Assembly: GCA_964387775.1 (NCBI GenBank)
Contig: CAYLZO010000002.1
Span: 1 to 64,000, forward strand
Source: CAYLZO01 sp964387775
GTDB lineage: Bacteria > Chloroflexota > Anaerolineae > JAAYZQ01
Direction of reading: 5' to 3'
Length of the DNA stretch: 64,000 bases
Shown here: positions 1 to 7,304 of the stretch, one piece after another
How positions within the stretch are numbered: the first letter of the stretch is position 1
Layout of the letters: every line of letters begins with the position of its first letter
Notes under the pieces: generated by a model
What the model saw: the letters and a program-made list of their open reading frames with translations, nothing else
Told to the model about the DNA's origin: nothing
Database searches by the model: none
Made by a program: the position numbers and the translations under genes

Positions 1-53
1 CACGTTACATCCAGACCCAGCGGGGCCTTGGGTATTACATGGAAAAGCTCTGA
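1..53 (+). CDS. C-terminal end of a winged-helix (OmpR/PhoB-type) response regulator, partial
   Basis: Only the last 16 codons are in the window, in the frame starting at base 3 and ending at TGA 51-53. The peptide RYIQTQRGLGYYMEKL matches the end of the Trans_reg_C DNA-binding domain, where a tyrosine-isoleucine-x-threonine-x-arginine-glycine-x-glycine-tyrosine wing closes the fold. The protein would be a phosphorylation-dependent transcription factor, but its receiver domain and partner kinase lie upstream of the window. The call rests on this short motif alone; the family is quite clear, the specific regulator is not. Confidence 0.6.
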   Translation, partial: RYIQTQRGLGYYMEKL

Positions 54-107
54 GCCGAGTATACCGCAAAAGTGTAGGGCTAATCGCGTTACCAAGGAGG
101 ACAATTC

Positions 108-437
108 ATGCCATCGGAAGTCAAAGAGATGCTCGAAAAAAAGATCCCGGCAGCTTTTCTGCCTGAAAAGGCAGGCAGTGCGGAAGCTGTGTTTCAGATT
201 GAGCTTACGGGAGAGAGTGGTGGGCAATGGGTCATGGATGTGGCCGGCGGCGCCTGTCAGGTGCGTGAAGAGGTTGCCGCCAAGCCGGACGTGACGGTCA
301 AGATGGATTCCACCGACTTTGTCGCGCTGTTCAACGACGAGTTGGACCCAATCCGGGCCTTCATGGCGGGCAAGATCAAGGTCTCGGGGAACGTAGGCCG
401 CGTCATGCAGTTGCTCCAGTGGTTCGATCGGGGGTAG
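108..437 (+). CDS. SCP2 sterol-binding-domain protein
   Basis: A 109-residue protein that is essentially one SCP2 (sterol carrier protein 2) domain. This is a small alpha/beta fold with a hydrophobic tunnel that binds lipids or acyl-CoAs in the cytoplasm. The core pattern is visible: an amphipathic strand with GESGGQWVMDVAGG, then ADVTVKM-like KPDVTVKMDSTDF, and the closing helix around DPIRAFMAGKIKVSGNV, typical of bacterial stand-alone SCP2 proteins. The ATG at 108 follows a strong ribosome binding site, AAGGAGG, at about 95-101. Its ligand is unknown. The 3-hydroxybutyryl-CoA dehydrogenase downstream makes a fatty-acyl-CoA context plausible, but the genes are not tightly coupled. Confidence 0.85.
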   Translation: MPSEVKEMLEKKIPAAFLPEKAGSAEAVFQIELTGESGGQWVMDVAGGACQVREEVAAKPDVTVKMDSTDFVALFNDELDPIRAFMAGKIKVSGNVGRVMQLLQWFDRG

Positions 438-515
438 GGTTGGGCCGAAACCGTCACGCAGGCCAAAGAGGCTGGAAAACGAAGAGAGCTAAGGGCGGCC
501 CAACCCTTAGCTCTC
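437..515 (+). terminator. Stem-loop region with two mutually exclusive hairpins after the SCP2 gene
   Basis: Arms 484-495 (GAGAGCTAAGGG) and 504-515 (CCCTTAGCTCTC) form a perfect 12-bp stem with an 8-base loop. A second perfect 11-bp pairing joins 437-447 (GGGTTGGGCCG) to 496-506 (CGGCCCAACCC) and competes with the first. No long T-run follows; the next bases are A/G-rich. It probably ends or protects the SCP2 transcript. The alternative pairing resembles an attenuator, but no downstream gene within 300 bases clearly needs one. Confidence 0.5.
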
Positions 516-799
516 AACTAAAAGGAGGAGAAGAAGTTTTGAGTTTGGCATGGCCCACTTTTGACCTCCCCGATTCGCACCCACGCTCGTGAGGCTCTCG
601 GTGAGGATGACGCTCGCCTGCCATGAACCATGCCAGTTGCTCGAATGTATCCTATCACAAAGGACCGGGCCATGCTGGACGCGAACTATACGATTACCCT
701 ACGCTGATGCGTCGGTCTGCCCGAATCCGGAGCAGGGGTGTTCAGGGGGCGTCGTAGAGGTCGTTTGAGGTTGGCGGGCAACCCCGAGGCCGCAAATCT
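516..799. other. Intergenic stretch without a recognisable gene
   Basis: About 280 bases with no convincing coding region. An SD-like AAAAGGAGGAG occurs at 519-529, but only very short reading frames follow (17 codons from TTG 539, or ATG-GCC-CAC-TTT-TGA). I see no RNA-gene signature here. Confidence 0.4.
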
Positions 800-829
800 T
801 TGGCAATCCACGGCAAAGTATGGTAGAAT
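800..829 (+). promoter_or_regulatory. Probable sigma-70-type promoter for the helical hypothetical gene
   Basis: A -35 box TTGGCA at 800-805 and a -10 box TAGAAT at 824-829 are separated by 18 bases. Transcription would start near 836. The ribosome binding site AAAGGAG (839-845) and ATG 851 follow directly. Confidence 0.55.
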
Positions 830-850
830 GGTGCTCGGAAAGGAGCGCTT

Positions 851-1453
851 ATGACAGAATCAATCGTAGCCATCCGAATGAAACGCAATCTTCGATACAA
901 GTTGACGTATGTCAAGATATTCGAGACCTATCTCGAATCCGAGTCGAGGCCGGAGGTCACAAAGCTGTTGCGGGACCTGATTCAGGCCCAGCAGGCAGCC
1001 ATCTCGCCCTTGTCCAGCTACTTGCGGCGCATCGAGGCCGACAGTCAAGACATGGACCTCGACGACAAGCTGCTGAACCACGCCTTGAGCCGCGAGAATC
1101 TGCCTTCGCGACTCCGCTTTATCTACGACGGGCTAGAGCGGGCCACTTCCTGGTATCAGATGCAGTTGGTGGACAAGCAGATGATCGCTGATCCAGAACT
1201 CAAGGAGCTCTTGTTTCAACTAGGCGAGACCGATGCGGCCAAGCTCTGGCAGGTTGAGGCCGTGATGTCGATACTCAAGATCCCGGTCGAGGTCAAAAAG
1301 AAGGACTGGGACGAGTTTCAGCGGTCTCAGGTGAAGAGCACCGATCAGGGCTGGCAATCTCGGTTGGCTGAAGATGTCAGGCGCCCCTCCTGGAGCGGAG
1401 AGCGGCTGCCGGACTGGTACCGGCCAGGCAGGTCGCGAGGGAGAGATCGATAG
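851..1453 (+). CDS. Hypothetical all-helical protein, ferritin-like in appearance
   Basis: A 200-residue protein I do not recognise by name. Residues 1-150 are predicted by eye to be long amphipathic helices rich in Glu, Leu, Lys and Gln, in two hairpin-like pairs (LLRDLIQAQQAAISPLSSYL, and WYQMQLVDKQMIADPELKEL). This resembles the four-helix bundles of ferritin-like or DUF892-type proteins, although the ExxH di-iron pattern is not evident. The C-terminal 40 residues are basic and low in structure (ending RPGRSRGRDR). The start ATG 851 has an AAAGGAG ribosome binding site and a promoter at 800-829, so it is probably a single-gene unit. Function unknown. Confidence 0.6.
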   Translation: MTESIVAIRMKRNLRYKLTYVKIFETYLESESRPEVTKLLRDLIQAQQAAISPLSSYLRRIEADSQDMDLDDKLLNHALSRENLPSRLRFIYDGLERATSWYQMQLVDKQMIADPELKELLFQLGETDAAKLWQVEAVMSILKIPVEVKKKDWDEFQRSQVKSTDQGWQSRLAEDVRRPSWSGERLPDWYRPGRSRGRDR

Positions 1454-1544
1454 GCTCTCCACCGCCCTGTAGGCGGGTACGGGCATCGAGTGGGTCTACT
1501 AATTTCAGATTCGACGAACACTTGGAGGGAAAGGAGTCAAGCCC

Positions 1545-2396
1545 GTGGAGATTCGTGAGGTTGGGGTTGTCGGTTGTGGGCTGATGGGCTCGGGCATCGC
1601 CGAGGTTTGTGCCCGCGCCGGCTACCAGGTCGTCGTCCGGGAGATTAACGACGAGCTCTTGCAAAAGGGCTTGGGGCGCATCGAAAAGTCACTCAACCGG
1701 GCGGTGTCTCGGGGCAAGGTTTCGCAGGAGCAGGCCGACGATGCGCTGGGCCGCATTCAGGGCACGCTGGACCTGGCCGATTTCGACAGTTGCGACCTGG
1801 TGGTCGAGGCGGTCGTCGAAAACATGGACGTCAAGAAAGAGATCTTTGCCAAGCTCGACGCGATCTTGCCGCCTCACGCCATCCTGGCCAGCAACACCTC
1901 GTCACTGTGCATCACCGAGATGGCGAGTGTCACGCAGCGGGGCGACAAGGTCCTGGGCATCCACTTTTTCAATCCGGTCCCGGTGATGCCCCTCATCGAA
2001 TTCGTGCGCACCATCTTGACCAGCGACGAGACGATGGAGATCGTCCACGAGTTCGGTGCCTCGCTGGGCAAGACCATGGTCACCGCCAAGGACACCCCCG
2101 GTTTCATCGTCAACCGGCTACTCATTCCCTACATTCTGGACGCCGTCCGGGTCTATGAGAACGGCCTGGCGACCAAGGAGGACATCGACACGGCCATCAA
2201 GCTGGGGCTGAACCACCCCATGGGGCCGCTGACCCTCCTCGATTTCGTGGGGCTCGACACCTGCCTGTTCATCGCCGACGCGATGTTCGAAGAGTACAAA
2301 GATGCCCGCTACGCTGCGCCTCCCCTCCTGCGGCGCATGGTGTTGGCCGGGCACCTGGGCCGCAAGACGGGCAAGGGCTTCTACGACTATGACTGA
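1545..2396 (+). CDS. hbd: 3-hydroxybutyryl-CoA dehydrogenase
   Basis: Catalyses NAD(P)-dependent interconversion of 3-hydroxyacyl-CoA and 3-ketoacyl-CoA in butyrate/PHB-type metabolism or beta-oxidation. The 283-residue length is normal for the stand-alone enzyme. The N-terminal Rossmann motif VGCGLMGSGIAE lies at residues 9-20. The catalytic His140 and Glu152 sit in GIHFFNPVPVMPLIE, and the C-terminal dimer domain carries the usual NHPMGPLTLLDFVGLD and GRKTGKGFYDY signatures. The start is GTG 1545, chosen because GGAGGGAAAGGAG (1524-1536) lies just upstream. No thiolase or crotonase gene is adjacent, so the pathway direction cannot be read from context. Confidence 0.95.
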   Translation: MEIREVGVVGCGLMGSGIAEVCARAGYQVVVREINDELLQKGLGRIEKSLNRAVSRGKVSQEQADDALGRIQGTLDLADFDSCDLVVEAVVENMDVKKEIFAKLDAILPPHAILASNTSSLCITEMASVTQRGDKVLGIHFFNPVPVMPLIEFVRTILTSDETMEIVHEFGASLGKTMVTAKDTPGFIVNRLLIPYILDAVRVYENGLATKEDIDTAIKLGLNHPMGPLTLLDFVGLDTCLFIADAMFEEYKDARYAAPPLLRRMVLAGHLGRKTGKGFYDYD

Positions 2397-2458
2397 AGGT
2401 CGAGGTTGAGATCCGGATCGAGAGCAATCCGTCGGGATTCTGCCTCTTGTGAACCACT

Positions 2459-2752
2459 ATGATCCGTGTCGAGGCGCTCACCAAGCGTTATGGCTCCACA
2501 CTGGCCCTGGACCGGCTGTCGCTAGACGTGCCGCCAGGGTCTGTTTTTGGGCTCCTGGGACCGAATGGAGCGGGTAAAACCACCTTTCTCCGGCTGCTGA
2601 TGGGGTTCCTCTTCCCAGACGCCGGCCAGATCGACCGCCGGCACAAGTCCCAGGTCCTGCGGATGCTCCTGGACGCCGGCGTGGACGTGCGGCAACTCAC
2701 CGAGCAGCGGGCTATGTTGGAAGAGATCTATTTGCGGGCGACGGACGAATGA
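2459..2752 (+). pseudogene. ABC transporter ATP-binding protein with large internal deletion
   Basis: The 97-residue frame starts like a normal ABC ATPase (RVEALTKRYGSTLALDRLSL) with an intact Walker A, GPNGAGKTT, at about residues 34-42. At about residue 60 it jumps straight to what reads as the C-terminal tail of the same family (VLRMLLDAGVDVRQLTEQRAMLEEIYL). The Q-loop, LSGGQ signature, Walker B and H-loop are all absent, so about 200 residues are missing in frame. It cannot hydrolyse ATP as an ABC subunit. The stop overlaps the start of the membrane gene by 4 bp (ATGA), as in an intact operon. It is a decayed gene unless an assembly error removed the centre. Confidence 0.8.
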
Positions 2753-3468
2753 ACCGCATCTGGACCGTGAGCTTCTTTCTTGCCCGCGACCTCTTTGGCT
2801 CGCCGGCCGGCGTCGTGCCGCTGGCCGCCGCGCTCGCCTTTGGCCTGTTCGCCTTCGAGTACGGGATGGACCAGTCCCAGTTTATCACCGTCGCCGGCGT
2901 GTCGACCGGCCTCCTCTGCCTGCTGACTACCTTGCTCCTGGCCGGCCGGGCGAGCCGGGCGGCATTTGACCTCTTGCTGGCTCGCCTCCACCGGCGCGTC
3001 GAGCTGTTGGCCGCCCTCGTGCTCGGTGGCCTGGGTGTCACGGCAGTGCTGGCCCTGGTGGTTGCAGCGGCCAATCTGGCGGCGGGCCGGCTCAGCCTCG
3101 ATTTTCCCTCCGGGCTGTGGATCGTGCCCACCTGGCTGGCCTTGTGGCTCATGTCGGCGGCCCTGGCCCTCTGCCTGTCGAATCTCGTGGAGCGGGGTGG
3201 ATCGCACCTCGTTGGCTACGTGGTCGTTCTCTCGGTGCTGGTAGCGAACGACCGCCGTTCGCAGCTCCAGGGGCGCCGGCTGGACTGGCTGGTCCGGGTC
3301 GTGACCGCCATCCTCTGGCCGATGAGCACCCTGCTGGCCCAGGCCTCGGCGGGCAGCCACGGCCGCTCCTATTTTCTGGCCGGGGCTCTGACCCTGGTCT
3401 ACGCCGGGCTGCTTTTTTCCCTGGCCGCCCAGCTTTTCGTCGACAAAGACTTCCTGTGGGTCGAATGA
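2749..3468 (+). CDS. ABC-2-like membrane permease subunit
   Basis: A 239-residue hydrophobic protein with about six membrane segments (around residues 22-38, 45-65, 85-115, 120-145, 155-172 and 205-225) and a short Arg-rich cytoplasmic loop (GRASRAAFDLLLARLHRR). It starts at ATG 2749 inside the end of the broken ABC ATPase, so the two were a transporter operon. Sequence similarity to a defined exporter family cannot be judged by eye; ABC-2-type is inferred mainly from its position beside the ATPase. With the ATPase deleted it probably has no energy source unless it borrows another ATP-binding subunit. Confidence 0.65.
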   Translation: MNRIWTVSFFLARDLFGSPAGVVPLAAALAFGLFAFEYGMDQSQFITVAGVSTGLLCLLTTLLLAGRASRAAFDLLLARLHRRVELLAALVLGGLGVTAVLALVVAAANLAAGRLSLDFPSGLWIVPTWLALWLMSAALALCLSNLVERGGSHLVGYVVVLSVLVANDRRSQLQGRRLDWLVRVVTAILWPMSTLLAQASAGSHGRSYFLAGALTLVYAGLLFSLAAQLFVDKDFLWVE

Positions 3469-3493
3469 GATCTTGCAAACAAAGGAGCACAGC

Positions 3494-4843
3494 GTGAAAG
3501 AACGCCGATTAGAGTTCCCCGAGGCATTTTTGTGGGGCACAGCGACCTCCGCGCACCAGGTGGAGGGCGGCAACACCAACAATGACTGGTGGGCCTTTGA
3601 ACAGCAGCCGGGCGCCATCTGGCACGGCGACCGGAGTGGGCTGGCCTGTGATTGGTGGCGCAACGCCGAGCGCGACTTTGACCGGATGGCCGAGATGGGC
3701 CACAACAGCCACCGCTTGTCGGTCGAGTGGAGCCGCATCGAGCCTGAGGAAGGCCGCTTCGACGAGGCGGCTACTGCTCGCTATCGCGAGATGCTGGGCG
3801 GCCTGCACGAGCGGGGCATCGAGCCGATGGTGACCCTTTTCCACTTTAGCTCGCCCCTGTGGCTGGCCCGACAGGGAGGCTGGCAGAACCCCGCCGTGGT
3901 GGGTTACTTCCGGCGCTTTGTGCGCCACGTCGTCGAGCAACTGGGCGACCTGGTAATGCTCTGGTGCACGATCAACGAGCCGAGCGTTTATGCCACTCTG
4001 GGCTACCTCTTTGGCGAGCACGCCCCCGGTGAAAAGTCGCTCCGGCTGTGCTTTCGTGTCTTGCGCAACCTGCTTTTGGCCCATGGCGCGGCCTATCGCG
4101 TGATCCGCGCCTGGGATTCGCACGCCCAAGTGGGTCTGGTCAAGAACGTCCAGATCTTTGAGCCCCTGGACCCCGACGATGGGGCTTTGGTCCGGATCGC
4201 CCGCCTCTTGGATTCCCTGTTCAACGAGCTGGCCCTGCAGGCCGTGGACGATGGCCGGCTGCGCCCCCCGCTGGGACTGGGGTTGACGGCCCACGGCCCC
4301 CTCGTGGACAGCCTCGATTTCCTGGGCCTGAACTACTACAACCGGCAGCGGGTCAGCCTTCGCCCTGCCGGCGAGGGGCGGGTGGGCCTGCTCCAGCCCA
4401 CGCCCGGCGCAGAGACGAGCGATCACGGCCGCCACGGGACCTACGGCGAGATCTATCCTGCCGGGCTCTATCGCGCGCTCAAGCGGGTTGCCGGCCTGGG
4501 CAAGCCCATCTATATCACCGAGAACGGCCTGCCCGACGAGGACGACGATCAGCGGCCTCGATTCCTCCTCAGCCACCTGGCCCGCCTGCACCGGGCTATC
4601 TCTGAAGGGGTGGACGTGCGCGGCTACTACCATTGGTCGTTCACCGACAATTTCGAATGGGCCGAAGGTTGGGCCTTGCGCTTTGGTTTGGTGGCGCTCG
4701 ACGAAGTGACGCAAGCACGCACGCCGCGTCCCAGCGCCGAGCTCTACGCCGAGATCGCCCGGGGGGGTGCCATCACGCCTGAACTCGTGGAAGAATACGG
4801 CCCCGGAGCCCTGTCTGAGCTGGCAGTCGCCCGGTTGCCTTGA
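3494..4843 (+). CDS. GH1 family beta-glycosidase
   Basis: A retaining beta-glucosidase/galactosidase-type enzyme of glycoside hydrolase family 1, TIM-barrel, about 449 residues, cytoplasmic (no signal peptide). The general acid/base is Glu162 in the TINEP motif and the nucleophile is Glu343 in YITENG. GTG 3494 is chosen as the start because AAAGGAG lies 7 bases upstream and the family N-terminus (RRLEFPEAFLWGTATSAHQVEGG) begins right after. A TTG at 3473 would add 7 odd residues. It is a divergent member: the usual HWDLP loop reads HFSSPLW, so substrate preference may differ from the second GH1 at 7301-8641. Its stop codon is built into the -35 box of the next promoter. Confidence 0.93.
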   Translation: MKERRLEFPEAFLWGTATSAHQVEGGNTNNDWWAFEQQPGAIWHGDRSGLACDWWRNAERDFDRMAEMGHNSHRLSVEWSRIEPEEGRFDEAATARYREMLGGLHERGIEPMVTLFHFSSPLWLARQGGWQNPAVVGYFRRFVRHVVEQLGDLVMLWCTINEPSVYATLGYLFGEHAPGEKSLRLCFRVLRNLLLAHGAAYRVIRAWDSHAQVGLVKNVQIFEPLDPDDGALVRIARLLDSLFNELALQAVDDGRLRPPLGLGLTAHGPLVDSLDFLGLNYYNRQRVSLRPAGEGRVGLLQPTPGAETSDHGRHGTYGEIYPAGLYRALKRVAGLGKPIYITENGLPDEDDDQRPRFLLSHLARLHRAISEGVDVRGYYHWSFTDNFEWAEGWALRFGLVALDEVTQARTPRPSAELYAEIARGGAITPELVEEYGPGALSELAVARLP

Positions 4844-4868
4844 CATTCACTGCCACCAGATGTACACT
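4840..4868 (+). promoter_or_regulatory. Strong sigma-70-type promoter for the cNMP-sensing kinase
   Basis: TTGACA (4840-4845) is followed after 17 bases by TACACT (4863-4868), predicting a start site near 4875. The -35 box shares bases with the TGA stop of the GH1 gene. Because the transcript would begin after GTG 4871, the kinase start must be ATG 4916 or ATG 4937. Confidence 0.65.
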
Positions 4869-4915
4869 CCGTGGGAGACAGGGCGACTCGATGGCCCTGG
4901 GAAGGATGGCCGGTG

Positions 4916-6184
4916 ATGGTCGATGGGAAGGAAGAGATGGTAGAAGCGGCCGGAAAAAGTGCCGGGAATCCGCTGGACGGCGTGGTCGCTGGGACGGCCG
5001 AAACGCCTCAGTTCTCGCTGCCTTTTATGGGGCGGTTGAGTGACGCCGACCGCGAGGCTCTAGTGGCCCGTTCCTGCCCGGAGCGCTATGCTGCTGGCAT
5101 GGTCATCTGTCAGGAGGGAGACCCGGGCGATGCGTTGTACATCGTCCAGCAGGGACAGGTGGCTGTGCTCAAAGAACTGAGCGACGGCCGCCCCCTTCTC
5201 CTGGGCCGGCGAGGACCGGGCGAGATCCTGGGCGAGATGAGCCTCGTCGGCGAGCAGCCCCGGTTCGCCTCCCTCGTCGCGGCCGAAGAGACCGATCTGC
5301 TCCGCATCGACGCAGCCGATTTCCCCCTGTTGATGAACAGCTATCCTTCCATCAGTTGGGCGATTCTGAACGTGCTCAACGACCGCCTGAGCGCTGCCGA
5401 TTCTGCCCGAGCCAGTGTGATTCAAGAGGAGCGGGAACTGGCCCGCCGTGTGAAGCGTCTGGCCAACGAGGCGGAGCAACAGGGCCAATTGGCAGAGATG
5501 CGGCAGGAGACCATGGCCCTGATTGCCCACGACCTGCGGACGCCTCTGACGGTGATTGATGGCTGCTTGCAGATGTTGGACGCGGCCCTGTCCGACGAGG
5601 CGCGGGTGGCATCCGGTGACATCGTGGGCCTGGCGGCACGCAGCCTCAAGCGGCTGTCCTCCCTCGTTGAAGCCCTTTTGGGGGCGGCGCGCCAGGACGT
5701 GGCCGGGGTGGTCTTGACGCGCCGGCCGGTGGACCTGGTGTCTCTAATCGACGAGGCGGTGCGGAACGTGACGCCTATGGCCCAGGAAGCAGAGATTCGC
5801 CTGAACTGGATGGCGGTCTCCGATCTGCCGCACCTGGTGGGGGATGCAGCCAAGCTGGATCGGGTACTTTTTAACCTGCTCGAAAACGCGGTCTCGTACA
5901 CGCCGGCTGGAGGCCGGGTCATGGTGGCAGTGGGCGCGGAGGAGGATCACGTCAAGGTCACGGTCGCCGATAGCGGCCCGGGGGTCCCGCCCGATTATCG
6001 TGAGAGCATCTTTGAGCGTTTTGTGCGAGTGCCTGACGTCGTGGGCCGGCACAAGGGGTTCGGCCTGGGGCTCTACTTCTGCCGGCAGGTGGTCGAAGCC
6101 CATGGCGGCCGGATCTGGGTCGAGCCGGGGCCGGGAGGCGCCGGCAGCCGCTTTGCCTTTACGCTGCCCATCGAGGAGGGGTAG
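4916..6184 (+). CDS. Cyclic-nucleotide-binding-domain sensor histidine kinase
   Basis: A soluble two-component sensor kinase of about 422 residues. An N-terminal Crp-like cNMP domain (about residues 35-150, core GPGEILGEMSLV) precedes a short coiled linker. A HisKA domain follows with phosphoacceptor His205 in IAHDLRTPLT, then a HATPase_c domain with N-box NLLENAVSYTP, G1 DSGPGVP and G2 GFGLGLYF. The cNMP cassette E-x-S lacks the Arg-Ala of cAMP binders (GEMSLVGEQPRFASL), so the ligand may not be cAMP. ATG 4916 is chosen over an upstream GTG 4871 because that codon lies between promoter and start site; ATG 4937, with GGAAGGA before it, is equally possible. No cognate regulator is adjacent. 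The stop TAG falls in the first copy of the downstream repeat. Confidence 0.88.
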   Translation: MVDGKEEMVEAAGKSAGNPLDGVVAGTAETPQFSLPFMGRLSDADREALVARSCPERYAAGMVICQEGDPGDALYIVQQGQVAVLKELSDGRPLLLGRRGPGEILGEMSLVGEQPRFASLVAAEETDLLRIDAADFPLLMNSYPSISWAILNVLNDRLSAADSARASVIQEERELARRVKRLANEAEQQGQLAEMRQETMALIAHDLRTPLTVIDGCLQMLDAALSDEARVASGDIVGLAARSLKRLSSLVEALLGAARQDVAGVVLTRRPVDLVSLIDEAVRNVTPMAQEAEIRLNWMAVSDLPHLVGDAAKLDRVLFNLLENAVSYTPAGGRVMVAVGAEEDHVKVTVADSGPGVPPDYRESIFERFVRVPDVVGRHKGFGLGLYFCRQVVEAHGGRIWVEPGPGGAGSRFAFTLPIEEG

Positions 6185-6494
6185 TGGTAAGGTGTTGACT
6201 GATGGAGGTGGGATTTTGCCCGCCCCCATCAGCCAACGTGTAACCACTCCCCGAGGAGGGGTAGNNNNNNNNNNNNNNNNNNNNNNNNNNNNNNNNNNNN
6301 NNNNNNNNNNNNNNNNNNNNNNNNNNNNNNNNNNNNNNNNNNNNNNNNNNNNNNNNNNNNNNNNGGGATTTTGCCCGCCCCCATCAGCCAACGTGTAACC
6401 ACTCCCCGAGGAGGGGTAGTGGTAAGGTGTTGACTGATGGAGGCGGGATTTTGCCCGCCCCCATCAGCCAACGTGTAACCACTCCCCGAGGAGG
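6173..6494. repeat. 80-bp tandem repeat, each unit a long imperfect palindrome
   Basis: The block GAGGAGGGGTAG begins at 6173, 6253 and 6408, and a last partial copy (GAGGAGG) begins at 6488; the known spacings are exactly 80 bp. Each unit is a near-palindrome: AGTGGTAAGGTGTTGACTGATGG pairs with the later CCATCAGCCAACGTGTAACCACT, with a short ATTTTG loop. The first copy supplies the last codons and stop of the kinase gene, and the last supplies the ribosome binding site of the inositol monophosphatase gene. The number of copies is unknown because a 100-N gap falls inside. It may act as a transcription barrier between the two genes. Confidence 0.85.
6265..6364. other. Assembly gap of 100 N inside the repeat
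   Basis: Exactly 100 undetermined bases. The spacing of repeat copies on either side (6253 to 6408, 155 bp) is not a multiple of 80, so the gap length is a placeholder. Confidence 0.98.
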
Positions 6495-6503
6495 AAATGG
6501 AGA

Positions 6504-7304
6504 ATGGGTGAAATCCTGGAGTTTGCTCAGAACCTGGCCCGGCAGGCGGGCGACCTGTTGTGCGAGTACTATGAGCAGCGCCACGAGGTGGAGCGCAAAT
6601 CCACCGACATCGACCTGGTGACCGAGGCCGACCTGGCTGCCGAAGCGCTCATCGTGGAGACCATCCGGGAGCAGTATCCCGATCACACCATCCTCTCGGA
6701 GGAAGGGTTGGGCGATCTGCAAGAGGTCGTCGGTGAGACCGAGTACCTGTGGGTGGTCGATCCTCTGGACGGCACGGTCAACTATGCCCACCGCTTTCCC
6801 GTTTGGGGCGTGTCGCTGGCCCTGGCCGAGCGGGGCCGGGTGATGGTGGGCGTGATCTATAACCCCTTGCTCGACGAGCTTTTCTGGGCCGAGCGAGGCC
6901 AGGGGGCCTGGCTCAACGGCGAGGCGATCTGCGTCTCTGAGGCCCAGCGGTTGAAGGATGCCCTGCTGGCTACCGGCTTTGCTTACAAGCGGGCCACCCT
7001 GGAGGACAACAACCTGGCCGAGTTCAACGCCGTGATGCCCCGCGTGCAGGGCGTGCGGCGGGCCGGGGCCGCCGTGCTGGACCTCGCTTACCTGGCTGCC
7101 GGCCGGCTCGACGCCTACTGGGAGATGCACCTTCAGCCCTGGGACTGGGCCGCCGGTTGGCTGCTGATCGAGGAGGCTGGCGGCGTGGTGACGGACCTGC
7201 GCGGAGAACCGTGGGCCTTGGGCAAGGATGCGATGGCCGCCAGCAACGGCCCGCTGCACCAAGAGCTACTGGATCTCTTGGCCGAGAAAGGAAACGCATT
7301 GTGA
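6504..7304 (+). CDS. suhB: Inositol monophosphatase family protein
   Basis: A Mg-dependent phosphatase of the inositol-1-monophosphatase/fructose-1,6-bisphosphatase fold, 266 residues. Metal-binding motifs are intact: Glu66-Glu67 in ILSEEG, Asp86 and Asp89 in the signature DPLDGTVNYAHRFP, and the C-terminal PWDWAAGWLLIEEAGG. It would dephosphorylate inositol-1-phosphate or a related sugar phosphate in the cytoplasm. ATG 6504 follows GAGGAGG (6488-6494), which is the end of the tandem repeat. Its TGA overlaps the GTG of the following GH1 gene, so the two are translationally coupled and may act on one glycoside-derived substrate. Confidence 0.93.
   Translation: MGEILEFAQNLARQAGDLLCEYYEQRHEVERKSTDIDLVTEADLAAEALIVETIREQYPDHTILSEEGLGDLQEVVGETEYLWVVDPLDGTVNYAHRFPVWGVSLALAERGRVMVGVIYNPLLDELFWAERGQGAWLNGEAICVSEAQRLKDALLATGFAYKRATLEDNNLAEFNAVMPRVQGVRRAGAAVLDLAYLAAGRLDAYWEMHLQPWDWAAGWLLIEEAGGVVTDLRGEPWALGKDAMAASNGPLHQELLDLLAEKGNAL

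Noticed and set aside
539..592. A 17-codon frame after AAGGAGGAG
   Set aside because: Too short, no conserved context, and the ATG nearby reads ATG-GCC-CAC-TTT-TGA.
6173..6494. CRISPR-like reading of the 80-bp repeats
   Set aside because: No unique spacers; the units are contiguous palindromic copies and no cas genes are in the window.
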